A DNA stretch of 64,000 nt from contig NZ_NTUP01000001.1 in the NCBI RefSeq assembly GCF_002561455.1, positions 1 to 64,000 on the forward strand, read 5' to 3'. This document shows positions 1 to 8,905 of this stretch, piece after piece. The DNA is from Bacillus sp. AFS015802 (GTDB taxonomy: Bacteria; Bacillota; Bacilli; Bacillales; Bacillaceae_B). Positions within the stretch are counted from its first letter, which is position 1; each line of letters starts with the position of its first letter. The translations under genes were made by a program, and so were the position numbers. Below the pieces are notes generated by a model. That model was given only the letters and a program-made list of their open reading frames with translations, did no database searches and was not told the DNA's origin.

Positions 1-45
1 TCCGAACGAGTTAGATTTTTTATCAAATCACTCGTTCGGATTTTT
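1..45 (+). terminator. Intrinsic terminator at left edge
   Basis: An 11-bp stem (1-11 with 30-40) encloses a smaller 5-bp stem (14-18 with 25-29) and is followed by five T. It probably ends a plus-strand gene lying left of the window. Confidence 0.75.
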
Positions 46-80
46 CTTTAGCTGAAACCCTTTTGTCCCAGCCTCTTTGT

Positions 81-431
81 TCATGTCTGCTCCATATAGT
101 TAGTGATTTCAGTGATGACCGCCTCATCCTTCAATTCCATCGGCTGATCATTTTCAAATATGACCAACCCGTAGTAGACCTGCAGATCATCATCACATGC
201 TTCACAGAAGTACACTTCCTCAGGATCCCAAAACGCCGCGGAATGAAATTTTTTACTCTTTGATTGTGGGAAGCTCCTCTTAAGTCTTCTCCATTCTGTG
301 AGAAATGCATGAACTGCTTCATCCTTCTTGTCAAAAGTCCAATCCTTTACTATATCCTTCTCCCAGCCTTCAAAAAACCACCATGGCTCTGCATCACTTT
401 TTGTCGTTATAACTCTCCAAGTGTTTTCCAA
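81..431 (-). CDS. DUF1033 family protein
   Basis: A 116-residue soluble protein with the aromatic EPWWFFEGWE stretch at residues 15-24 that I associate with the DUF1033 family of Firmicutes. The start is TTG, placed by an AAGGAGGG ribosome binding site about 7 bases upstream. There is no signal peptide or membrane segment, and the composition is acidic and rich in Trp and Phe. The biochemical function of this family is not known to me. It stands alone, facing away from the cupredoxin gene, so neighbours give no clue to its role. Confidence 0.8.
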   Translation of the reverse strand: MENTWRVITTKSDAEPWWFFEGWEKDIVKDWTFDKKDEAVHAFLTEWRRLKRSFPQSKSKKFHSAAFWDPEEVYFCEACDDDLQVYYGLVIFENDQPMELKDEAVITEITNYMEQT

Positions 432-599
432 TGCTTCACCCTCCTTGCATCCATGTCCAAATTGTACATAAAATACGGACGAAAGAAAAACATTTAAACT
501 ATCCTCCTATAAATTATTGACAAGTTCTCTTCCGAACAAGCATAGGTTTATAAAAAAGGTCCATGCTTTCTTGGTCAATCAAGTAAGGAGTGAAATGAT

Positions 600-1055
600 A
601 TGAATTTCATTGTATTAAAGAAAGGTTCGATCATTGCCATTTTGGTGACGATCATGGTCATTACGGTCGGTACGATTTGGTCCTTATCCTCAAAAAACTC
701 ATACCCCACGGTGTCCCTGTCAGAGAAAAACGGTGAAAAACAGGTCATTCAGCTTGTTACAGGCGAGTTCAAGTCGGAAACGGCCGACGGTAAGGAAATT
801 GAAGCATACCGGTGGGACCCGGGCACCATTGTAGTTGAAAAAGGCAAAGAGGTTGAACTCCGCATTTACGGAGTAAATGGAATGGAACACCCCTTTTACA
901 TCGAGGGGACAGATATTACGGGTACCGTAAAAAAAGGGAAAGAAACGGTAGTGAACGTAACCTTTTCAAAGGAAGGTACGTATAGACTTATTTGCGAAAC
1001 GCATGAAACCATTGAAAATAATGGTCCGATGATTGCTTATATCGTCGTGGATTAG
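600..1055 (+). CDS. Membrane-anchored cupredoxin-domain protein
   Basis: A 151-residue protein with an uncleaved N-terminal membrane segment (about 8-29) followed by an extracytoplasmic cupredoxin fold. Likely type 1 copper ligands are His97 (in EHPF), Cys132 and His135 (in CETH) and Met144 (in NGPM), which is the normal His-Cys-His-Met order. It could carry electrons or bind copper at the outer membrane face. No oxidase or copper exporter is adjacent, so the partner is unknown. An AAGGAG site lies upstream of the ATG, and a terminator follows directly, so this is probably a single-gene unit. The cupredoxin assignment is firm; the role is inference. Confidence 0.8.
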   Translation: MNFIVLKKGSIIAILVTIMVITVGTIWSLSSKNSYPTVSLSEKNGEKQVIQLVTGEFKSETADGKEIEAYRWDPGTIVVEKGKEVELRIYGVNGMEHPFYIEGTDITGTVKKGKETVVNVTFSKEGTYRLICETHETIENNGPMIAYIVVD

Positions 1056-1078
1056 CTCTTTCTACTTTAAAACATAAG

Positions 1079-1117
1079 GTCTCTAAGGCGGTATGCTGCT
1101 GCATAGAGGCTTTTTTT
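1079..1117 (+). terminator. Terminator of the cupredoxin gene
   Basis: An imperfect hairpin (1079-1084 with 1105-1110, inner 1092-1096 with 1101-1105) is followed by seven T. The stem has a bulge, so strength is uncertain. Confidence 0.55.
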
Positions 1118-1273
1118 CATGAAGCGAAATTTAATTCTCTTTTCTGAAACCATTTGTTCACAAAATCGTATAAACAATTACCATGGATTCTATTTCTATT
1201 TAGCAGTATACTTTATATGTATTATAGGATTCTTACTGGATGCAACTAGAATTTTTAAAAGGAGTCTTCTCCA

Positions 1274-1555
1274 TTGACATTTATTATTGTACAAGACTTA
1301 TTGGATTTTTATTTAAGTCCTTTGCATGTTAGTATCGTATTTTTATTTATATTGGCATTGATTTGGGATCGTTGCCCTTCCCCATTTCATCTTTACACCC
1401 AATATTATGATAAAAGACTTGAAGGAAATAATCTCATTCTCAAGCAGATTGCCGAAAATGAGGTCATGCCTGTCAGGGTCTGGTTTACCACTTGCATGAA
1501 ATTTCAATTTTATCATACTGATAATGATGAAGAATCCTCTTCTGTATATGTTTAA
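1274..1555 (+). CDS. mifM: MifM-like translation-arrest leader peptide upstream of yidC2
   Basis: A 93-residue ORF starting with TTG, with an AAAAGGAG site 9 bases upstream. It has one hydrophobic segment (about 17-31) and a C-terminus with Arg68-Val69 and Asn84-Asp85-Glu86-Glu87. B. subtilis MifM, as I recall it, has Arg69-Ile70 and an Asn-Asp-Glu-Glu at about 85-88; an ungapped alignment of the ends puts these together. MifM monitors YidC1 (SpoIIIJ) activity: when its own insertion fails, it stalls the ribosome and opens the yidC2 ribosome binding site. Here codons 88-91 form the 5' arm of a stem that masks that site. The N-terminal part is unlike MifM. The assignment rests on position, the C-terminal residues and the RNA stem, and stalling is inferred. 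Confidence 0.65.
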   Translation: MTFIIVQDLLDFYLSPLHVSIVFLFILALIWDRCPSPFHLYTQYYDKRLEGNNLILKQIAENEVMPVRVWFTTCMKFQFYHTDNDEESSSVYV

Positions 1556-1581
1556 AAGAGAAGCATAGCTACAGAGGAGGA
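1535..1581 (+). promoter_or_regulatory. Stem-loop masking the yidC2 ribosome binding site
   Basis: Positions 1535-1546 pair with 1570-1581 over 12 base pairs, 11 Watson-Crick and one G-U (1540 with 1576). The 3' arm contains the GAGGAGG ribosome binding site (1574-1580) of yidC2; the 5' arm is codons 88-91 of the leader ORF. A ribosome held near codons 85-88 would cover the 5' arm and release the site. Confidence 0.75.
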
Positions 1582-1587
1582 AAAACA

Positions 1588-2349
1588 TTGAAAAAAATTT
1601 CATTCATTTTCGTTTTACTATTATTCACACTGACTGGATGCCAAAGCGCCACCACTGAAGGAGCATTCTTTCATGATTATCTTGTGAATCCATTTTCATT
1701 TCTCATCCATGAAATAGGAACCTTCATGGGTGGTAACTTTGGAGTCGCCATTATCGTGATCACACTCCTGATTCGTTTGATTCTTTTACCTTTTATGCTT
1801 AAAACGTATAAAAACCAACAGAACATGAAAGGGAAAATGGCATTAATCAAGCCTGAAATGAATGCGATCCAAAAAAAGATCAAAGAAACGAAGGACAAAG
1901 AAAAACAGAAGCAACTTCAGCAGGAATTGATGATGCTTTATCAAAAGAACGGTGTAAATCCTCTCAACATGGGGTGTTTGCCGTTATTGATCCAGACACC
2001 GATCCTGATCGGATTGTATTATGCCATCCGGTCATCTTCAGAAATTGCCAGTCACTCTTTCTTATGGTTCAATTTAGGACAGCCTGACCATATCATGGCG
2101 ATTATTGCAGGGGTCGTGTATTTAGCTCAATCACGTGTATCCCTGATGAACATTCCTGCAGAACAGCAGGCACAGATGAAAATCATGGGTCTTCTTTCAC
2201 CCGTTATGATCTTTATCTTTTCACTGAACGCACCAGCTGCCCTTCCCCTTTACTGGGCTGTCGGAGGAGCGTTCCTCATCCTGCAAACCATGATCGGGAA
2301 AATGCTTTATCATCCACAACCTTCCATAGGAAAACAGGAAAGCCAATGA
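1588..2349 (+). CDS. yidC2: Membrane protein insertase YidC2 (OxaA2/YqjG type)
   Basis: A 253-residue lipoprotein-type YidC/Oxa1 insertase that places proteins in the cytoplasmic membrane, alone or with SecYEG. The lipobox LTGC puts the lipidated cysteine at residue 18. The conserved groove arginine is Arg63 in the first core membrane segment; a charged Lys/Glu-rich coiled hairpin (about 70-115) and four further membrane segments follow. The start is TTG, 7 bases after GAGGAGG. Spore formers usually have a second copy, SpoIIIJ/YidC1, elsewhere. The upstream leader and masking stem mark this as the inducible YidC2 copy. A bidirectional terminator follows. Confidence 0.95.
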   Translation: MKKISFIFVLLLFTLTGCQSATTEGAFFHDYLVNPFSFLIHEIGTFMGGNFGVAIIVITLLIRLILLPFMLKTYKNQQNMKGKMALIKPEMNAIQKKIKETKDKEKQKQLQQELMMLYQKNGVNPLNMGCLPLLIQTPILIGLYYAIRSSSEIASHSFLWFNLGQPDHIMAIIAGVVYLAQSRVSLMNIPAEQQAQMKIMGLLSPVMIFIFSLNAPAALPLYWAVGGAFLILQTMIGKMLYHPQPSIGKQESQ

Positions 2350-2354
2350 AAAAA

Positions 2355-2378
2355 GGGAGCCAACCGGCTCCCTTTTTT
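2355..2378. terminator. Bidirectional terminator between yidC2 and the carboxypeptidase gene
   Basis: A perfect 7-bp G+C-rich stem (2355-2361 with 2366-2372) has a 4-base loop, T6 on the plus side and A-rich sequence on the other side. It can serve both convergent genes. Confidence 0.9.
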
Positions 2379-2395
2379 GTATATAAGCAATCGTA

Positions 2396-3568
2396 TTATT
2401 TATTATAAGATTCCATCCGAAATATAGACATCCCTGCAATGAGGAGAAGTGCCATGTAAATAAAAAATGGATAAAACAGTAGTTTCTCCCTCCATTCCTT
2501 GCCGAAAAACATCCCCTTATGTTTACTCGAAGCGACTGCTTCTGAATGGGTTACGGGTGTTTCTTTTACCGGCGTCAAGTGAGTAGAGAGCATTTTTTGA
2601 TGATCCCGGTCATACAGGGTCAACACACCATCAGGGTCAAGCTCCTGAGTCACCCCACCGCCTACAGGTTGTGTGAATGAAATGTCCCTTCTGAGATCAT
2701 AGGAAGTACCGTCCAACTGAAAGACAGTCTCCTTTGGGATATAATTCCTTTCAAACCCATTCAACCCGTAATCAAGCAGTTTCTTCGTATCCGAATAGAT
2801 GGCCCTTTTGGACTGTGCCTTCATTGTAACAACCACAATCGACAGCTGATCATTTTCCGCTGACGTCACAAGGGTGTGTCCCGATTCGTTTATAAATCCA
2901 TTCTTACCGCCCGTCACTTCAGTGTAAGGGATTTCTCCCTTTACCATCTTGTGATGATTATAAAGTGTGGTATTCCAGCCTTCAGCCTTCCAGTCCACGG
3001 ACTCTAAATCAAATAGCGTTTGAAACTGTTCATTCTTCAATGCATAACTCGTGATTTTGGCCATGTCGTAAGCGGTTGTATAGTGATTTTCCCCATATAG
3101 TCCATGGGGATTCTCAAAATGGGTATCCTCCACCCCCACTTCTTCTTTAAGGAAAACATTCAATTTATCGACAAACTGTTTCACAGAACCGTCCGTATGT
3201 TCAGCGATGGCAACGGCGGCATCATTCCCTGAGTTCACCATCAATCCTTGAAGGAGCTGCTCTAAAGTCAATGTTTCCCCGGCCGTTAAATAAACAGTGG
3301 AGCCTCCGGTATTACTTGCCTTCTTACTGATCTTCACCCGATCCGTGAGATTGGCATGCTCAATCGCGTAAATCGCGGTGGCAATTTTCGTAATACTTGC
3401 AGGGTTCATTCGTTTATTCCCATTTTTGGAGTACAGAATACTCCCTGTTTTGGAATCTATCATGATCGCGGAATTGCTGTATATATTTCTTGGTTTGTTT
3501 ACATCTTGTGCTGATGAGATAGATGCAGAAGAGAAAAAGAAGATCAGCACAATGAATAGTTTTTTCAT
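2396..3568 (-). CDS. D-alanyl-D-alanine carboxypeptidase (S11 family, DacF/PBP5-like)
   Basis: A secreted penicillin-binding protein of 390 residues that trims the terminal D-Ala from peptidoglycan pentapeptides. The signal peptide is residues 1-20 (ending SSA-Q). Active-site motifs are SITK (Ser58, Lys61) and SGN (113-115). The third motif reads KNG (222-224) where S11 enzymes usually have KTG or KSG. A C-terminal hydrophobic segment (about 360-382) anchors it. I chose the ATG at 3568 because it starts the signal peptide; a longer ORF to 3640 would bury it. No neighbour is functionally linked. Confidence 0.9.
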   Translation of the reverse strand: MKKLFIVLIFFFSSASISSAQDVNKPRNIYSNSAIMIDSKTGSILYSKNGNKRMNPASITKIATAIYAIEHANLTDRVKISKKASNTGGSTVYLTAGETLTLEQLLQGLMVNSGNDAAVAIAEHTDGSVKQFVDKLNVFLKEEVGVEDTHFENPHGLYGENHYTTAYDMAKITSYALKNEQFQTLFDLESVDWKAEGWNTTLYNHHKMVKGEIPYTEVTGGKNGFINESGHTLVTSAENDQLSIVVVTMKAQSKRAIYSDTKKLLDYGLNGFERNYIPKETVFQLDGTSYDLRRDISFTQPVGGGVTQELDPDGVLTLYDRDHQKMLSTHLTPVKETPVTHSEAVASSKHKGMFFGKEWREKLLFYPFFIYMALLLIAGMSIFRMESYNK

Positions 3569-3829
3569 ATATATCCACACACCTGTCTTGTCATTGAACT
3601 CACTAACCCATTCTACCAAAAATGGATTTCTTATAATCATCCAATTGAAAAATGTTAAGAAAATGAAAGAATGATGTCATTTCCTTACATATCCCCCCGA
3701 TTTTTCTTTTTACTTTGAGACTATATTTCCATTATCATGTCATTTACACTAAAATAAGAGTATAGATTTGAAACCTTTTACACTGTTAATCGTATGTATG
3801 GTAAGCATCTTTATTAAGGGGTAGATGAA

Positions 3830-4462
3830 ATGAACACATTTCTGCAATTTTTATTAAGGACGGTCATCTCTTTCAGTATAGGGACCAGCAGTTTTATCGC
3901 ATACTTACTCCTATTGGACCTGGGATTCCCTCTTACACTCTTATCAGGGGTCGGTACCGGGATACTCTTTTTCATCATCGTGAAGCTGCTTCAAAAAAGA
4001 TGGTGGCTGAATAAAAATGGACTTTCCGGACAGGAATTTCGATATATAAACAGAAATTTAAAAGAAGCAAAAGAAAAAGTAAAGCGTCTCCAAAGGCAGC
4101 AGTTAAAGGTAAGATCACTCGGAGCCTTCAAGCAAATCCTTGAAATCAACCGCTTGAGCAGAAGAATCTATCAGCTTGTAAGAAAAGAACCTAAGAGATT
4201 TTTTTCAGCAGAGTCCTTTTTTTTCTACCATTTAGACTCGGTTGTAGAAATCACCGAGAAGTACACTTTCCTTGCTTCCCAGCCCGGGAAGAATAAAGAG
4301 ACGTTTCTGTCCCTCCAACAAACCCGTACGACCCTGGATGACTTGACCGGGTCATTGGAGAATGATTTACAAAAAGTGTTGGCAAACGACATGGATACCT
4401 TACAATTTGAACTGAATTTCGCGAATCAGCATTTATCGCAAAACAATAAAGATCTCAAATAA
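3830..4462 (+). CDS. xpaC: XpaC family protein
   Basis: A 210-residue protein with two N-terminal membrane segments (about 8-28 and 33-52) and a long basic, mostly helical cytoplasmic part. The B. subtilis homologue was named for hydrolysis of a chromogenic indolyl phosphate, but its physiological role is unclear. It is followed after 17 bases by telA, the same order as xpaC-yaaN in B. subtilis, so the two are likely cotranscribed. The ribosome binding site is AAGGGG, 9 bases before the ATG. The helical tail could contact the coiled TelA protein; that is inference. Confidence 0.85.
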   Translation: MNTFLQFLLRTVISFSIGTSSFIAYLLLLDLGFPLTLLSGVGTGILFFIIVKLLQKRWWLNKNGLSGQEFRYINRNLKEAKEKVKRLQRQQLKVRSLGAFKQILEINRLSRRIYQLVRKEPKRFFSAESFFFYHLDSVVEITEKYTFLASQPGKNKETFLSLQQTRTTLDDLTGSLENDLQKVLANDMDTLQFELNFANQHLSQNNKDLK

Positions 4463-4479
4463 ATGTCGGAGGTTTTATA

Positions 4480-5619
4480 ATGGAGCAACGAAATGAACAA
4501 TCAGAACTGGATTTATTGCTTTCAAACCCGTTTGGAGAGGAAACGCCTGCTGTCAACGAGCAAACAAAGTCCCCTCTGTTACTCGACCGTCTACCTAAAG
4601 AACAGCAGGAAAAAGCGAAACAACTAGCCGCTCAAATCGACTATAAAGATTATGAAGCCATTTTGAAATATGGAACAGCCGCCCAATCCCAGCTGTCAAC
4701 TTTCTCCCACTCGATGTTGGATCACGTGCAAAAACGTGATATCGGACCGATTGGAGACGTATTAAGTGATTTAATGAAAAAGCTTGAGCAGATGAATCCC
4801 GATGAGCTGAATACGAAGCAAAAAGGCGTATTCAAAAAGCTGTTCCGTAAAGTGTCTTCCTCCCTGCAGGAGGTTCTTTCAAAATACCAGAAAATCGGTT
4901 CACAAATTGATCGGATTTCAGTGAGACTGGAGCATTCAAAAAAGACCCTTCTTGATGATAATCGACTATTGGAAACATTATATGATAAAAATAAAGACTA
5001 CTTTCAAGCACTTAATATGTACATTGCGGCAGCTGAAATCAAACGTGAAGAAATTCAGCATAACCTTCTCCCTTCATTACGGAAAAAAGCGGAGGAAACC
5101 GATGACGAACTGACATATCAGGAAGTCAATGACACCATGCAGTTTCTTGATCGGTTGGATAAGCGCATACACGATTTGAAATTAAGCAGACAGATGACCA
5201 TTCAGTCCGCCCCTCAAATACGCTTGATTCAAAATACGAATCAGGCATTGGCAGAGAAGATCCAAGCTTCTGTCCTGACAGCGATCCCCCTTTGGAAGAA
5301 TCAAATCGCCATTGCCCTTACCCTTCTGAACCAACAGAAGGCCGTAGCAGCTCAAAAGCAGGTTTCACGTACGACCAATGAGCTGCTCTTAAAAAATTCC
5401 GAGATGCTTAAAACGAATAGCATCGAAACGGCAAGGGAAAACGAACGGGGAATCATAGATATCGACACCCTTAAGAAAACCCAGGAAAACCTCATTTCAA
5501 CGATTGAAGAAACATTGGCCATCCAGGCAGAAGGCAGACAAAAACGACAGCAAGCCGAACAGGAAATGGTCACAATGGAAAACGACCTGAAACAAAAACT
5601 AATTGAAATTAGAAAATAA
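4480..5619 (+). CDS. telA: TelA family toxic-anion resistance protein (YaaN-like)
   Basis: A 379-residue soluble protein of the TelA/KlaA family, linked in other bacteria to tellurite and other stress resistance. It is almost wholly alpha-helical, with Lys/Glu/Gln-rich coiled-coil stretches (about 130-230 and 310-379) and no membrane segment. The molecular mechanism of the family is not established. It is the second gene of an xpaC-telA pair and ends in a strong terminator. An AUG follows a GGAGGTT site. Confidence 0.9.
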   Translation: MEQRNEQSELDLLLSNPFGEETPAVNEQTKSPLLLDRLPKEQQEKAKQLAAQIDYKDYEAILKYGTAAQSQLSTFSHSMLDHVQKRDIGPIGDVLSDLMKKLEQMNPDELNTKQKGVFKKLFRKVSSSLQEVLSKYQKIGSQIDRISVRLEHSKKTLLDDNRLLETLYDKNKDYFQALNMYIAAAEIKREEIQHNLLPSLRKKAEETDDELTYQEVNDTMQFLDRLDKRIHDLKLSRQMTIQSAPQIRLIQNTNQALAEKIQASVLTAIPLWKNQIAIALTLLNQQKAVAAQKQVSRTTNELLLKNSEMLKTNSIETARENERGIIDIDTLKKTQENLISTIEETLAIQAEGRQKRQQAEQEMVTMENDLKQKLIEIRK

Positions 5620-5627
5620 GAGAACCA

Positions 5628-5675
5628 CAAAGGCCTTCCCTTCGAATCTTTGCGAAGGAAGGGCCTTTGCTTTTG
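5628..5675 (+). terminator. Terminator of xpaC-telA
   Basis: An 8-bp outer stem (5628-5635 with 5662-5669) continues as an imperfect inner stem and is followed by a short T run. Confidence 0.8.
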
Positions 5676-5768
5676 TACCGGCATGTACACCTTCTCCCTC
5701 ACTGATTTATGAGTCATATGTCTTGCATAACCGATTTGATTATACTATCATTTTTCACATGCAAACAA

Positions 5769-5801
5769 TTGACACCTCAATAAATTGCGCGCAATTATAT
5801 T
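5769..5801 (+). promoter_or_regulatory. Possible promoter with central palindrome upstream of the aldehyde dehydrogenase gene
   Basis: TTGACA at 5769-5774 is followed by the 14-bp perfect palindrome AATTGCGCGCAATT (5783-5796) and TATATT at 5796-5801. Spacing to that -10 is 21, too long for a standard SigA promoter; a weaker hexamer at 5792 gives 17. The palindrome could be an operator. Confidence 0.35.
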
Positions 5802-5895
5802 GGGAATCATGAAATATATACCAAGAGTATATCCGCAACGAAGCGGGAAAAGCGTAAGGGGTACCCGCTATTTAGAAGAGGAGGAATGTTTAATT

Positions 5896-7203
5896 ATGGA
5901 AAACTATCAAGAACTTATAAATAAGCAGCAATCATTTTTTCGGACTGGCAAAACAAAGGATACCAGCTTCCGTTTCGAAAACCTGACTAAATTAAAGGAA
6001 CTTATTCAATCACATGAACAGGACATCATAAAAGCTGTTAAGGAGGATTTGAATAAACCGGAAATAGAAGCTAAGCGGGCAGAAATCGGCCTTGTCCTTG
6101 GTGAAATAGACTTCACCATGGAGAACCTTGCTGGATGGGCATCATCGAAGGAAGTTAGAACACCGGTTACACACGAAGGTGCAAAGAGCTTCATTCATCC
6201 AGAGCCATATGGCTCTGTACTTGTCATCGCCCCATGGAATTATCCATTCCAACTCGCCGTTGCTCCACTTGTGGGAGCGATCGCTGCCGGAAACACAGCT
6301 GTCCTGAAGCCATCCGAATTGACCCCGCACACTTCAAGACTGCTTGCAAAAATGATCAATGACCACTTCCCGGAAGAATATCTTCGAGTAGTCGAAGGAG
6401 AAGTCGAAACAAGCACAGCCCTGCTTAAACAAAATTTCGATTATATCTTCTTCACAGGCAGCACTGGTGTCGGGAAGATCGTAGCAGAAGCTGCAGCCAA
6501 GCATTTAACACCTGTCACACTTGAACTAGGTGGTAAAAGCCCAACGATTGTAAATTCGGACGCGGACATTGCTGAAGCGGCTAAGCGCATTGTAAGAGGT
6601 AAATTCGCAAATGCGGGTCAAACATGTGTCGCCCCGGATTATGTTCTCGTCCATCGTGAAGTAAAGGATGAGCTGTTGGCAAAAATGAAAGAAGCCATCA
6701 AAGCGAGTTACGGAGATAATATCGTTCACAACCCAGACTTTGGCCATATTGTTAGCGAAAGACACTTTGACCGCCTGATAAGCTTCCTGGACAATGGGCG
6801 AATCGTGACGGGGGGCGGGTCGGACCGCAGTCATCTCGTCATTGAACCGACGATTCTGGATTCGATTTCATGGGACGACCCCATCATGAAGGATGAAATA
6901 TTCGGACCGATTCTTCCGGTCATCGAGTATGAAGACACATCTGAAGTGATTGATGAAATAGTGAAGCGGCCAAAGCCTTTGGCACTTTATCTGTTCTCTG
7001 AAAATGAAACTTTTCAGGATGATATATTGACAAACATCTCATTTGGAGGTGGCGCTATCAATGATACAATCAATCATATGACCTCTCACTATCTTCCATT
7101 CGGTGGTGTGGGCGATAGCGGCATGGGAGCGTATCACGGCAAAGCAAGCTTCGATACATTCTCTCATTTCAAGAGCATCCTGAAACGCTCGAATGTAAAA
7201 TAA
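5896..7203 (+). CDS. NAD(P)-dependent aldehyde dehydrogenase (YwdH/class 3 type)
   Basis: A 435-residue aldehyde dehydrogenase that oxidises aldehydes to carboxylic acids. Visible residues are the oxyanion Asn115 (APWNYPF), the general base Glu210 (TLELGGKSP), the NAD-binding FTGST motif (186-190) and the catalytic Cys244 (GQTCVAPDY). It is the short, class 3-like form typical of membrane-lipid-derived aldehydes, resembling YwdH of B. subtilis. The start at 5896 was chosen over an earlier in-frame ATG because GAGGAGG lies about 12 bases before it and the family begins there. It is monocistronic and ends in a strong terminator. Confidence 0.92.
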   Translation: MENYQELINKQQSFFRTGKTKDTSFRFENLTKLKELIQSHEQDIIKAVKEDLNKPEIEAKRAEIGLVLGEIDFTMENLAGWASSKEVRTPVTHEGAKSFIHPEPYGSVLVIAPWNYPFQLAVAPLVGAIAAGNTAVLKPSELTPHTSRLLAKMINDHFPEEYLRVVEGEVETSTALLKQNFDYIFFTGSTGVGKIVAEAAAKHLTPVTLELGGKSPTIVNSDADIAEAAKRIVRGKFANAGQTCVAPDYVLVHREVKDELLAKMKEAIKASYGDNIVHNPDFGHIVSERHFDRLISFLDNGRIVTGGGSDRSHLVIEPTILDSISWDDPIMKDEIFGPILPVIEYEDTSEVIDEIVKRPKPLALYLFSENETFQDDILTNISFGGGAINDTINHMTSHYLPFGGVGDSGMGAYHGKASFDTFSHFKSILKRSNVK

Positions 7204-7237
7204 CCATTTTGTCGATAACTTCAAAGCACCAAATAAG

Positions 7238-7281
7238 GGACCATGAACGAAAGAAGATTTTCTTTCGTTCATGGTCCTTTT
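7238..7281 (+). terminator. Terminator of the aldehyde dehydrogenase gene
   Basis: A perfect 17-bp stem (7238-7254 with 7261-7277) with a 6-base loop is followed by TTTT. Confidence 0.92.
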
Positions 7282-7327
7282 ATAACTGATGCCGGAAATG
7301 TGGAATATTTATCCATATTAAGCTATA

Positions 7328-8905
7328 TTAACTATTTCTCTCATTATGAACGATGCTGTCCGTAATGCTGTCGTATTCCTTCTCCGCAATGGAGCTGCTG
7401 ATGATTTCTTCCTTTTCAAGTTTGGCAATCGCCTCATACTCTGCATAAAGGGCATGTTTTTTCAACGTAGAGAGCTGATTTGCTTTCAATACAGGGTTTC
7501 TGACAAATAAGTCATCCAATTGTGCTTTGAGCATATCGATCCTTTTCTTATACGTATCAATGAGTTCATCTGATATAGGATCCGTGATATAAAGTTTTTG
7601 CTTCACGCGATGAATCTCTGAAATCGCTGTTTCATATCGATGGAGCTGACTAAGTAATTTCTCAAATTCCTCGTGACCTTCCTCTTTTGGCTTAATGCCC
7701 AAAACATTGATTAGCGGTTTGATGGTCAGTCCCTGGACGACCAGACTGAATAACACCACGCTGAATCCGAGTATCAACACATCTTCCCTGCCCGGGAAGT
7801 CACGAGGCAGACTAAGGACAAGGGCGATGGAAAGTGATCCTTTCAATCCCCCCCAATTGAGTATGTGTTTCCACATATGCGGGAAATTCCCGATAAGGGA
7901 CAAGCTTGTATAGACGGCAATACTCCTAGCAACTAATACGACAAGTATGGCTGCGAATATGTACGGCCATTTATCCAGTAAATCGATCCTCGTTATTTCC
8001 AGGCCGACCATTAAGAAAACCAAGGAGTTCGCAAGTAAAGCGGCAACATCCCAGAAACTGCTGATATTCAACTTGGTCGTGGGGCTCATTCCAATCTTCC
8101 CGCCAAAATTCCCGAAGATGAGTGCTGCAATGACCACAGCGATGACCCCTGATGCATGAACACTTTCTGCCAGAAGGAAGGAACCATAAAATAAGATGAC
8201 ACTAAAGATGATTTCAAGGGGATAATCATCGTAATACTTCGTTAAAATCGAAAAGGCATAGCCCAGGGACCCACCTATGATCACACCCAAGGAGACCACC
8301 CTGATGAACTCCCAAATTCCGCTTCCAAGCCCGGCCCATCCCGCATCAATGTATGAAACAAGATAAAAGGCAGAAATATTGAACAATACCACGGCCAAGC
8401 CATCATTGAATAAGCTTTCTCCTTCGATAACAACGGCCAACCTTTTCTTTACCCCTACGCTCTTGAAAATGCTCAATACACTGACTGGATCTGTTGCACT
8501 CATTAGCGCTCCGAATACAAAAGCAGCCGGAATGGAGAAATCAAAGAAATAATACGCTGAAAATCCGACGATTAAAAATGAAATAAATGTTCCTCCGAAA
8601 GCCAGGGCGATGATCGGTTCCTTGTTAGCCCTCAGATGGGAAAAAGGCAGCTTCAGCGCCGCTTCCCCGAGGAGTGCCGGTAAAAAAAGCGTAATGATGA
8701 CGAAATTAAAGACCTCTCCTTCTGTAATGAAATCTTTAAGCGGTTCCAATACAGGTATATTGAATAATCCGATCAGGGCTCCTACTATGACGAGAGCAAT
8801 CGGATAGGGCTGCTTGAATTTCTTCGCAACCGCCGTGATCCCGGCTGCTATCATCACTAATATAAGACCCAATTCAAAAATATGGTGCATATCCAACTCA
8901 TGCAT
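7328..8905 (-). CDS. CPA1 family Na+/H+ antiporter
   Basis: A cation:proton antiporter of about 525 residues with roughly 12 membrane segments and a 120-residue cytoplasmic tail with helical, charged character. The CPA1 signature ATDPVSVLS and the ion-site motif FNDGLAVVLF are both present. It exchanges external protons for internal Na+ or K+, supporting pH and salt homeostasis. I prefer the ATG at 8905, 11 bases after GGGAGG; the ATG at 8914 sits only 2 bases from that site. It is alone in its transcription unit. Ion preference cannot be read from the sequence. Confidence 0.9.
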   Translation of the reverse strand: MHELDMHHIFELGLILVMIAAGITAVAKKFKQPYPIALVIVGALIGLFNIPVLEPLKDFITEGEVFNFVIITLFLPALLGEAALKLPFSHLRANKEPIIALAFGGTFISFLIVGFSAYYFFDFSIPAAFVFGALMSATDPVSVLSIFKSVGVKKRLAVVIEGESLFNDGLAVVLFNISAFYLVSYIDAGWAGLGSGIWEFIRVVSLGVIIGGSLGYAFSILTKYYDDYPLEIIFSVILFYGSFLLAESVHASGVIAVVIAALIFGNFGGKIGMSPTTKLNISSFWDVAALLANSLVFLMVGLEITRIDLLDKWPYIFAAILVVLVARSIAVYTSLSLIGNFPHMWKHILNWGGLKGSLSIALVLSLPRDFPGREDVLILGFSVVLFSLVVQGLTIKPLINVLGIKPKEEGHEEFEKLLSQLHRYETAISEIHRVKQKLYITDPISDELIDTYKKRIDMLKAQLDDLFVRNPVLKANQLSTLKKHALYAEYEAIAKLEKEEIISSSIAEKEYDSITDSIVHNERNS

